From NCBI GenBank assembly GCA_003649445.1, contig QMRV01000057.1:1-12425 (forward strand): 12,425 nt of DNA, given 5' to 3'. Made by a program: the position numbers and the translations under genes. This stretch comes from Thermoprotei archaeon (GTDB taxonomy: Archaea; Thermoproteota; Thermoprotei; Thermofilales; B15-G2). Under the pieces are notes generated by a model. It ran no database searches. It saw only the letters and a program-made list of their open reading frames with translations, and was not told the DNA's origin. Every line of letters begins with the position of its first letter. Within the stretch, counting starts at the first letter, position 1. This document shows, piece after piece, positions 6,111-12,275 of the stretch.

Positions 6111-7493
6111 ATGCCTAAAACTAAAATAATAGCTTCCATAGGCCCTGCTTCTGCTTCAGAAAAAGTACTGCTTCGCATGATAAGAGAAGGCGTAGATTTA
6201 GTTCGTATAAATTATGCTCACGCAGTAGGCGAGGAAAGAGAAAACTTAATTAAGCTTATTAAAAGTGTCGAAGAATCCTATGGCATAGTACTGCCGATTA
6301 TAGGAGATTTACAGGGACCTACTATTAGGACAGGAAGCCATAAGACTTTTTCAGTTAAGAAAGGAGAGGAAATAAAAATAGTGTGTTCTAGTGAAACTAG
6401 CGAACCCAAAACCATTCCTATACCTAATACCAAAGTCTACTCAATAATAGATGAAGAAGACTTAGTGGTAATAGGAGCAGGTGCTCTTAGACTTAGAGTA
6501 ACTAAAATCGAAAACGACTTTATTAAATGCATGGCCTTAAACGATGCTGTAGTTAAACCACGCAGAACACTTATTCTTCCATACAAAGAACTGCCGCTAC
6601 TAGTTATAACCGATAAAGACTTAAAAGACATAGAGTTCAGCATAAATAAAGTAGATTTTCTCGCATTATCGTTTGTTAGAAATAAAGACGATGTAAAGAC
6701 TCTCAAAGATATTCTTCACGACAAGGGAGGAGAACACATAGGAGTAATAGCTAAAATCGAAACCAGAAAAGCTATCGAAAACATAGACCAGATACTAGAC
6801 GAAGCCGACGCCATACTAGTAGCCAGAGGAGACTTAGGAATGTACTTTAGCTTAGAGGAAATACCCAGATTACAGGAATACTTAGTGAGAAAAGCTAGAA
6901 TGAAAAGCAAGCCTGTTATAGTTGCTACTCAGCTACTTGAATCTATGATAAATTCGCCTTACCCCACTCGCTCAGAAGTAGTAGACATTATGGTAGCAGT
7001 ACAGCAAGGAGTAGATGCATTGCTACTAGCTGGTGAAACAGCTATAGGAAAGTACCCAGTAGAAGCTGTTAAGTGGCTAAAGCGAATAATTAGCGAAGCC
7101 GAGAAAGTTCTGCCGAATATTAGAGGAGAAGAGTCCATAAGAGAAGACATTTACACGAAATTTGCTAAAGGAGTAGTCCTCTTGGCAGATTCGCTAAACG
7201 CTAAAATACTATTGTACACTAAGAAAGGTAATACAGCAAGAAGAATAAGTAGATTTAGACCTAGAGCACCTGTCTACGCCATTACAAACGATATTAAAGT
7301 TATGAGAAAGCTCAAGCTCCTATGGGGAGTTACTCCTTACCTTTCATCTACAAGCGACATAAGCAGTTCTCTTAGAGAACTCACCGAAATACTGAAAAAT
7401 GAGGGAGAGCTTTCTTACGGAGATATCATTGTTTCAACAGGAGGCATGAGAGAGGGAGCAACAGATCTTATCAGAGTACATGTGTATGAGTAA
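6111..7493 (+). CDS. pyk: Pyruvate kinase with non-standard monovalent-cation-site residues
   Basis: This 460-residue protein has the full pyruvate kinase layout: the start of the TIM barrel (KTKIIASIGPAS, 3-14), a B domain inserted after GDLQGPTIRTG (65-75), the catalytic KIE (Lys215, Glu217), ARGDLG (238-243, Mg-binding Asp241), VATQLLESM (271-279), AGETAIGKYPVEAV (307-320) and a C-terminal domain ending in VSTGGMREGATD. It makes pyruvate and ATP from phosphoenolpyruvate and ADP in the cytoplasm. At the site binding K+ in K+-dependent enzymes, the Ser of R-x-N-F-S-H is Ala36. The position that is Glu in K+-dependent and Lys in K+-independent enzymes is Thr71. After ARGDLG the usual VE is MY (244-245). 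The gene stands alone, with a TATA box 25 nt upstream and no Shine-Dalgarno, and lies divergent to the decayed minus-strand operon. Confidence 0.95.
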   Translation: MPKTKIIASIGPASASEKVLLRMIREGVDLVRINYAHAVGEERENLIKLIKSVEESYGIVLPIIGDLQGPTIRTGSHKTFSVKKGEEIKIVCSSETSEPKTIPIPNTKVYSIIDEEDLVVIGAGALRLRVTKIENDFIKCMALNDAVVKPRRTLILPYKELPLLVITDKDLKDIEFSINKVDFLALSFVRNKDDVKTLKDILHDKGGEHIGVIAKIETRKAIENIDQILDEADAILVARGDLGMYFSLEEIPRLQEYLVRKARMKSKPVIVATQLLESMINSPYPTRSEVVDIMVAVQQGVDALLLAGETAIGKYPVEAVKWLKRIISEAEKVLPNIRGEESIREDIYTKFAKGVVLLADSLNAKILLYTKKGNTARRISRFRPRAPVYAITNDIKVMRKLKLLWGVTPYLSSTSDISSSLRELTEILKNEGELSYGDIIVSTGGMREGATDLIRVHVYE

Positions 7494-7690
7494 TTTCGGG
7501 TAATGTAAGATTCTTTCCTCTGAAATGCAGTTATAAACTTAACGATAGAGTATTTAAGCTCAGAGTAATTAGGTTTTATGGAAATGCTGAAAATACTGCT
7601 TACTTAATATAATGTATAAAAGAAATTTACATTAATTAGTGTTTTAAAAGCCTAAAGACTTTATTTTAGCAATCGAACCTTTAGCGAAAC

Positions 7691-7700
7691 CTATATATAA
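7691..7700 (+). promoter_or_regulatory. TATA box of the FtsZ-paralogue operon
   Basis: CTATATATAA is preceded by the purine-rich GCGAAA (7684-7689), a possible BRE. Its centre is about 33 nt before the ATG at 7729, which gives a leader of only about 5-10 nt. It is the only clear promoter visible for the seven genes downstream. Confidence 0.65.
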
Positions 7701-7728
7701 TTTACGCGTGAATAAATAGCGAGTATAT

Positions 7729-8718
7729 ATGATGAGACCTATACGTAGTGACTTAGAAGAAGTAGTGACCAAGATTGTTGTAGTAGGTGTTGGCGATTGT
7801 GGCTGCAACACTATAACGAATCTATTCGAGAGAAATGTTGAAGCAAAGCTAATCGCTGTAAACACTGATGTAAATTCTCTCAATGTAACTAAGGCTCACC
7901 AATTAATTCAAATTGGGGAAAATACTACTAGAGGAAGAGGAACAGGCGGCGATATATCTAAGGGAAGAAAGGCTGCTGAAGAAGACATCGACAAAGTGCT
8001 TGAAGCGATAGGAAAGCCTGATTTTCTGATGATTACATGTGGTTTCGGAGGAGGAACAGGCTCCGGAGCCACACCTTATATCTTGGCTCAACTGAGAGAC
8101 GAGTATCCTGACTTACTAATGGGTGCTGTAGTATCAATACCCTTTAGATACGAGGGCATAGAGAGGCTCAAGAATACGCAAATGGGCTTGAGGGACACTC
8201 TTGATGTAGCAGACTTTGTTATAGTGAACCTAAACGACATTCTACTTGAGCGCTATGGCACACTGCCTCTCCAGGAAAGCTTTAGAATGATGGACGCTAT
8301 TCTCGCAAATACTATTGAAAGCATAGTAGACATGCTTCAGCCTAAAGGAGCGCAGCTTAGAGTAGATTTTGCTGACTTAGTTACACTACTTAGAAGAGCT
8401 GGAGTAAGCTTTGTGGGACACGGACGCCACAGGTCCATAAGAAAGGCCGTCGAAAAAGCTATTGAGTCAAAGCTCCTTGATGCAGAATTAAGCTCAGCAA
8501 AAGGAGCTTTAGTCTACGTGAGCGCTCCTCCCGGAGTTAGTTTAAGGCAGGCAGCTGAAGCTCCTAGAATAGTCAGCGACAAATACGGTGTTGAGAGAGT
8601 AATATGGGGTTTAAAAGTAAACCCCAAGCTCAGAGAAAGCCATGTGATGATTATTGCGAGTGGTGTTAGATCTAGAATAATTTCGGATATTGTGGGTGTT
8701 AGTGAAGCTGTAGGGTGA
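7729..8718 (+). CDS. FtsZ-family GTPase, paralogue 1 (both T7 aspartates kept, altered T1 loop)
   Basis: This 329-residue protein covers both FtsZ domains. GTP-binding elements are T1 GVGDCGCN (20-27), T3 NTD (45-47), tubulin signature GGGTGSG (107-113), PF-x2-EG-x2-R (138-146) and T6 NLND (167-170). The T7 loop reads RVDFAD (211-216). Both catalytic-type aspartates (213 and 216, E. coli Asp209 and Asp212) are present, but the preceding conserved Asn is Arg211. In T1 a conserved glycine is Asp23. The protein ends soon after the C-terminal domain (IIASGVRS), with no long linker or conserved tail peptide. FtsZ forms cytoskeletal filaments for division, and that role is inferred here. It is the first gene of the operon. 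The start is the first of two ATGs (7729 or 7732), with a near-leaderless transcript. Confidence 0.92.
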   Translation: MMRPIRSDLEEVVTKIVVVGVGDCGCNTITNLFERNVEAKLIAVNTDVNSLNVTKAHQLIQIGENTTRGRGTGGDISKGRKAAEEDIDKVLEAIGKPDFLMITCGFGGGTGSGATPYILAQLRDEYPDLLMGAVVSIPFRYEGIERLKNTQMGLRDTLDVADFVIVNLNDILLERYGTLPLQESFRMMDAILANTIESIVDMLQPKGAQLRVDFADLVTLLRRAGVSFVGHGRHRSIRKAVEKAIESKLLDAELSSAKGALVYVSAPPGVSLRQAAEAPRIVSDKYGVERVIWGLKVNPKLRESHVMIIASGVRSRIISDIVGVSEAVG

Positions 8719-8719
8719 T
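8713..8719 (+). promoter_or_regulatory. Ribosome binding site containing the paralogue 1 stop codon
   Basis: GGGTGAT, five bases before the ATG at 8725, includes the TGA stop of paralogue 1 (8716-8718). The same arrangement recurs at 9742-9748 and 10042-10048. Confidence 0.75.
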
Positions 8720-8724
8720 AGGTT

Positions 8725-9747
8725 ATGTCATATAGGGTTAGGTTACGTGAGCAGTTAAGGTATTTGGCCCAAAAAGAGCGCGAAGCAGCCGTTAAAATAA
8801 ATATTGTTGGTGTAGGAGGCTGCGGAAACAACGCTATCAACAATCTATCTAGGCTCCGTCTGCCCGCTAAGCTAATAGCCATGAACACAGACTCTGCTGT
8901 TCTGCGTAGAACAAGATGTGATGTAAGAGTTCTTCTAGGAGGACTTTCGGCTGAAGCCAGAGGAGCTAGAGGTGTACCTGAGTTAGGAGCACAAGCAATG
9001 GAAGAGAGTATTGAAGAAGCAATAGGAGCTATTGACGAAAACGTCGATGTAGTCATAGGTATAGCAGGCTTAGGCGGAGGAACAGGAACAGGAGGTCTAC
9101 CAGTACTTTTCAGAGAGCTCAGAACAAGAAGACCTAATGCTCTGAGAATAGCTGTAGTAACTCTACCCTTTAAAGAAGAAGGTGAAGAAAGAATAAGAAA
9201 TGCTCAAATAGGTCTCAGAGAACTCATGGATGTTTCAGATGCAATAATAGTTAACGCAAACGACGTACTAGCAGAAAGACTGAGGGGAGTAAGCATGGCT
9301 TATGCATTCAAAGAAATGGACAAGAGAATTGCCAGAATAGTAGAGGCGCTAGTAAGAATGCAATCACCCATGATAGGCCCAGGAGTAATCAACGTAGACT
9401 TCTCTAATGTACAGAGATTAATGCAGAACTCAGGATTCTGCTTCGTCGGAGTAGGTGACGGACCCAGAATATACGATGCCTACATAAGAGCTCTCTCCGA
9501 CGACTACGCTAGGTCTAGGCTCGAGGGAGCTCGAGGAGCAATACTCATGTTTGAGGGCAGAGAAACATTGCTGGACATGACTCAAATAAGAAACACTACT
9601 AGACAGTTCTCTGAGAGATATGCTATACCTACAGTATTCATGGGACTAAGGCCCACGTGGGATATCGTTGACGTGAGAGTATCTGTTTTTGTAACATCAG
9701 TTAAATGTGATTATGTAGAAGAATTTATGTCTGGGTTTACCGGGTGA
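8725..9747 (+). CDS. FtsZ-family GTPase, paralogue 2 (T7 Asp212-equivalent replaced by Asn)
   Basis: This 340-residue protein has a 22-residue basic N-terminal helix (MSYRVRLREQLRYLAQKERE) and then a full FtsZ core: T1 GVGGCGNN (29-36), T3 NTD (54-56), GGGTGTG (117-123), PF-x2-EG-x2-R (148-156) and T6 NAND (177-180). T7 reads NVDFSN (223-228). Asn223 and Asp225 are kept, but the position of E. coli Asp212 is Asn228. In FtsZ this loop completes the GTPase site of the neighbouring subunit, so this copy probably binds GTP but stimulates hydrolysis poorly. It ends at SGFTG, without a long C-terminal tail. Spacing is 6 nt on each side, with the ribosome site GGGTGAT spanning the previous stop. It is most like paralogue 3 around T7 (DFSNV, FVGVG). 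Confidence 0.92.
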   Translation: MSYRVRLREQLRYLAQKEREAAVKINIVGVGGCGNNAINNLSRLRLPAKLIAMNTDSAVLRRTRCDVRVLLGGLSAEARGARGVPELGAQAMEESIEEAIGAIDENVDVVIGIAGLGGGTGTGGLPVLFRELRTRRPNALRIAVVTLPFKEEGEERIRNAQIGLRELMDVSDAIIVNANDVLAERLRGVSMAYAFKEMDKRIARIVEALVRMQSPMIGPGVINVDFSNVQRLMQNSGFCFVGVGDGPRIYDAYIRALSDDYARSRLEGARGAILMFEGRETLLDMTQIRNTTRQFSERYAIPTVFMGLRPTWDIVDVRVSVFVTSVKCDYVEEFMSGFTG

Positions 9748-9748
9748 T
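9742..9748 (+). promoter_or_regulatory. Ribosome binding site containing the paralogue 2 stop codon
   Basis: GGGTGAT includes the TGA at 9745-9747 and lies five bases before the ATG at 9754 of the 97-residue protein gene. Confidence 0.75.
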
Positions 9749-9753
9749 AGAAT

Positions 9754-10047
9754 ATGCTGTTTGGTAGAAAGAAGAAAGAGGAAGAGGAAAAACAAAAGCC
9801 GGCTCCTCAGTCTGCTGCCCCCAGCCCACTCGACTTAGCTTTAAAGTTCCTTGAAGAAGAGAGCGGCGAAGTAGACATAGCGTGGTACTGTGAGCTCGAA
9901 AAAATGCCTTTTGAGCCACCAGTAGTAAAGTTCGTTGAATGGGTTGAAGCAAAAGGCCACGGAGGTCTATACTCTAGAGAACAGCTGATAGATGCTCTCA
10001 ATAGAGCATTCAGAATGAAGATTGATGAAAGACGCGGCAGAAGGTGA
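9754..10047 (+). CDS. 97-residue protein between FtsZ paralogues, family not recognised
   Basis: I do not recognise this protein. It starts with a short hydrophobic-basic end (MLFGRKKK), an acidic/lysine run (to about residue 15) and a Pro/Ala/Ser linker (16-25). A compact domain follows (26-90): helix LDLALKFLEEE, then VDIAWYCELEKMPFEPP, a helix (VVKFVEWVEAKG), HGGLYSREQLIDALNRAF, and a basic tail (DERRGRR). Two Trp, Tyr and the PFEPP turn suggest a folded binding module. No transmembrane segment or signal peptide is seen. It is translationally linked on both sides: its ribosome site spans the stop of paralogue 2, and its own TGA lies in the ribosome site of paralogue 3. A role as partner or membrane adaptor of the FtsZ proteins is inference from position only. 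It lacks the recognisable SepF pattern. Confidence 0.85.
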   Translation: MLFGRKKKEEEEKQKPAPQSAAPSPLDLALKFLEEESGEVDIAWYCELEKMPFEPPVVKFVEWVEAKGHGGLYSREQLIDALNRAFRMKIDERRGRR

Positions 10048-10048
10048 T
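10042..10048 (+). promoter_or_regulatory. Ribosome binding site deciding the start of FtsZ paralogue 3
   Basis: AGGTGAT lies four bases before the ATG at 10053 and contains the previous gene's TGA (10045-10047). A GTG at 10044 in the same frame lies inside this site and has no ribosome site of its own, so ATG 10053 is preferred. Confidence 0.75.
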
Positions 10049-10052
10049 ATCT

Positions 10053-11060
10053 ATGGCGCGTAGAATACTAGAGGCACAGAGACTAGCAGAAGTAGTTTCT
10101 AAAAGAGCAGTGCTCAAAATAGCTGTCATTGGTATAGGAGGATGTGGATGTAACACTATTTCTAACCTTGAAAGAGCGGGAATAGACGTACCCACTGTCG
10201 CCGTAAACACGGATGCTGCAGTACTCTATAAGACTAAAGCTAAGTACCGTGTATTGATTGGTGAGACTGTTACTCGTGGTCGTGGTAGTGCTGGTAGTCC
10301 TGCTCTTGGTAGAGAGATAATGAGCCGCGAAGCTGAAAGAGTATTAGCTAATGTAAGAGATGCTGAGCTGTATATTCTTACTGCTGGTCTCGGCGGCGGT
10401 ACAGGAACAGGAGGAATACTAGCACTAGCAGAATACATAAAAGAAAACATGGGAGATAAGCTCGTCTGGGCAGTAGTAACAACTCCCTTCTCCTCAGAAG
10501 GAGCAGAGAGGGTAAGAAACGCTAAAGTAGCTCTGGCAGAGCTACTCGATTTAGCAGACGTAATTCTAGTAAACTTCAACGACATATTAAAGCAGAAAAT
10601 GGGTTCACGAAGCCTGCAGCAGGCATTTAGGGAAATGGACAAGCATTTAGTGACAGTAATAACTGCGCTGACAAGCCTACAGTACACTGAACCGACACCA
10701 GGACTAGTTAACATAGACTTCTCGAATGTAGAGAGGCTTACTAGAAGAAGCGGGCTAGGGTTCGTAGGTGTAGGTCAGGGATCAAGATTATTTTCAGCGT
10801 TTGAAAACGCTTTAGAGCAAAACTATTGTGAAGCCGACTTAACTGGAGCAAAGGGAGCTGTAATATACATGGAGGGAACACAGGCAATGCTAAAGACGAG
10901 CGAAGTAGAGGAGATGACAAGTATACTCGCAACTAAATACGGCATATCAACTATATTCTGGGGAGTCAGATATAACTGGAAACTCTATAACCCGAGAGTA
11001 ATGCTAATGGCTGCAGGGGTAAAGTCTCCACTAGTGGATCAATACCTTGAGGTGAAGTAA
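10053..11060 (+). CDS. FtsZ-family GTPase, paralogue 3 (T7 Asp212-equivalent replaced by Asn)
   Basis: Counting from ATG 10053 this is 335 residues. After a 19-residue charged helix come T1 GIGGCGCN (27-34), T3 NTD (52-54), GGGTGTG (114-120), PF-x2-EG-x2-R (145-153) and T6 NFND (174-177). T7 is NIDFSN (220-225): Asn220 and Asp222 are kept, and the second aspartate is Asn225. The C-terminal domain (GAKGAVIYMEG through MLMAAGVKS) is complete, and the protein stops at EVK. Filament formation with the neighbouring copies is inferred from the family and the operon. Codons 10246-10314 use CGT, GGT and ACT far more than the AGA/GGA/ACA style around them, as if patched from a differently biased copy. 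The PRC-barrel gene follows after 4 nt. Confidence 0.92.
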   Translation: MARRILEAQRLAEVVSKRAVLKIAVIGIGGCGCNTISNLERAGIDVPTVAVNTDAAVLYKTKAKYRVLIGETVTRGRGSAGSPALGREIMSREAERVLANVRDAELYILTAGLGGGTGTGGILALAEYIKENMGDKLVWAVVTTPFSSEGAERVRNAKVALAELLDLADVILVNFNDILKQKMGSRSLQQAFREMDKHLVTVITALTSLQYTEPTPGLVNIDFSNVERLTRRSGLGFVGVGQGSRLFSAFENALEQNYCEADLTGAKGAVIYMEGTQAMLKTSEVEEMTSILATKYGISTIFWGVRYNWKLYNPRVMLMAAGVKSPLVDQYLEVK

Positions 11061-11064
11061 ATAA

Positions 11065-11304
11065 ATGAACAGAAAAATATCGGATAAAGAAATAATAGGA
11101 AGACAAGTAATAGACGTAAACGGTAAAGTAGTAGGAGTAGTTGAAAGTATAGTAATTTCAGAAAAAGCCGCCGAAGGTGTAGAGCTAGTCATTAAAAAGA
11201 TAGAAAAAATAGGGCCGAGAACAAAAGAAACTAAAATTAATATACCTTTTTCATATGTATTAAGAGTAGGAGATGTAATACTGCTTAGTAAGCCTGTAGA
11301 ATAA
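11065..11304 (+). CDS. PRC-barrel domain protein (79 residues)
   Basis: The protein is a single PRC-barrel domain. KISDKEIIGRQVIDVNGK (4-21), VVGVVESIVIS, a middle strand ELVIKKI, then INIPFSYVLRVGDVILLSK near the end follow the family's order (G-x-x-V-x-D-x-x-G-K-x-x-G, and the closing GDVILL). The length is typical of stand-alone archaeal members. There is no membrane segment. PRC-barrel proteins CdpB1 and CdpB2 of haloarchaea act in the FtsZ division machinery by linking SepF-type anchors, so placement between two FtsZ genes suggests a similar structural role. That is inference; PRC-barrels also have unrelated roles. GAGGTGA (11049-11055) sits at the end of paralogue 3, nine bases before the ATG. 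Paralogue 4 follows after 10 nt. Confidence 0.9.
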   Translation: MNRKISDKEIIGRQVIDVNGKVVGVVESIVISEKAAEGVELVIKKIEKIGPRTKETKINIPFSYVLRVGDVILLSKPVE

Positions 11305-11314
11305 TGGTGAAAAA

Positions 11315-12271
11315 ATGTCAGCCGAACTTAAAATATATGTTGTAGGCATAGGGGGGAGGGGTCTCAATGCTCTCACTGCTGTCAAGAGAAGAGGAATTCC
11401 TGTAAAAACTATTGGAGTAGACACTGATTCTTCAGCGCTTTCAATAGCTAGATGCGACGACAAACTCTTAATAGGAGAAGACATTACTAAAGGCAGGTCT
11501 ACCGCCGGCGCAATGGAGTTAGGCAGAAAAGCCATGGAAGTTCAAGCCTATAAAATAGTAGAAAAAGTAGCCGATGGAGAAGTAGTAGTTATCATTTCTG
11601 GCTTAGGTGGAGGAACAGGTAGCGGAGGACATCCTGCCTTAGTAGAAAAAATCAAGGAGAGTTATCCCGACAAACTAGTAATATCTTTTGTAACAATACC
11701 GTTTAAAACAGAAAGTAGTAACCGAATAAACAATGCTAAAATGGCTTTATCTACTATAGTAGACTTATCTGATGTAACCGTAGTACACTTTAATGACAAA
11801 TTAAAAGAGAAGCATCCTACACTACCTCTAGTAAGAGCTTATAGAATACTTGATAATAAAATAGAAGCCAGCCTCCAGGCAATACTGGGCTTACAGTCAA
11901 TAAAGCCTATACCTGGAGTAATGAACGTAGACTTTAGTTCATTTAAAGCAATAGCTATGAAGTCAGGCTTAGGACTAATAAATGTCAAAGAAGCAGCAGG
12001 AGTGCTAGAAGCATTCAAGGAGGCTATGAAAGAAGAGTTCTGTGATATTGATATAACTGGAAGTAAAGGAGCAGTAGTGTACATTGAAGGCACTGAAACA
12101 GCTCTGCAGACGTCAGATATATACGATATCTCAGGGACTCTTACATCCACATACAATATTCAAGTAGTCTACTTCGGATTTAAGCCAAGCTGGGAGCTAA
12201 CACAGCCTAGAGTAGCGTTCATAGCAACTGGGGTAAAATCAGAATCTGTTAGAAAGTTCTTAGAGGAGTGA
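11315..12271 (+). CDS. FtsZ-family GTPase, paralogue 4 (most divergent complete copy)
   Basis: This is a 318-residue FtsZ core with almost no N-terminal extension: T1 GIGGRGLN (11-18), T3 DTD (36-38, where Asn is usual), GGGTGSG (98-104), PF at 129-130 with Glu133 and Arg137 at canonical spacing but EG changed to ES, and T6 HFND (158-161). T7 reads NVDFSS (204-209), so the second aspartate position is Ser209. After it the usual glycine-rich G-x-G following the T7 helix is replaced by NVKEA. The C-terminal domain (GSKGAVVYIEG through IATGVKS) is intact, and the protein ends RKFLEE. It probably binds GTP but is unlikely to stimulate hydrolysis in a neighbour through T7. GGTGA four bases before the ATG is a good ribosome site. 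The TGA is four bases from paralogue 5. Confidence 0.9.
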   Translation: MSAELKIYVVGIGGRGLNALTAVKRRGIPVKTIGVDTDSSALSIARCDDKLLIGEDITKGRSTAGAMELGRKAMEVQAYKIVEKVADGEVVVIISGLGGGTGSGGHPALVEKIKESYPDKLVISFVTIPFKTESSNRINNAKMALSTIVDLSDVTVVHFNDKLKEKHPTLPLVRAYRILDNKIEASLQAILGLQSIKPIPGVMNVDFSSFKAIAMKSGLGLINVKEAAGVLEAFKEAMKEEFCDIDITGSKGAVVYIEGTETALQTSDIYDISGTLTSTYNIQVVYFGFKPSWELTQPRVAFIATGVKSESVRKFLEE

Positions 12272-12275
12272 GACG

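Noticed and set aside
7610..7634. Inverted repeat TAATGTA/TACATTA in the pyk-FtsZ gap
   Set aside because: Seven A/T-rich pairs with an 11-base loop are weak, expected by chance in this composition, and not followed by a convincing T-run.
7494..7728. C/D-box or other small RNA in the 235-bp gap before the FtsZ operon
   Set aside because: CTGA occurs, but there is no properly placed C box (RTGATGA). No tRNA-like folding or other RNA signature was found beyond the promoter.
8514..9056. A 180-codon minus-strand open frame across the FtsZ 1/2 junction
   Set aside because: It is antisense to two clear FtsZ genes, and its Ser/Thr/Leu-rich composition is typical of a shadow of A-ending sense codons. 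The same applies to the other long minus-strand frames in the window.
9754..10047. The 97-residue protein as SepF
   Set aside because: Its MLFGRKKK start loosely recalls SepF, but there is no SepF core pattern and no amphipathic membrane-targeting helix of the usual length.
10044..10052. GTG at 10044 as start of FtsZ paralogue 3
   Set aside because: The GTG lies inside the AGGTGAT ribosome site that is well spaced for the ATG at 10053, and has no ribosome site of its own.
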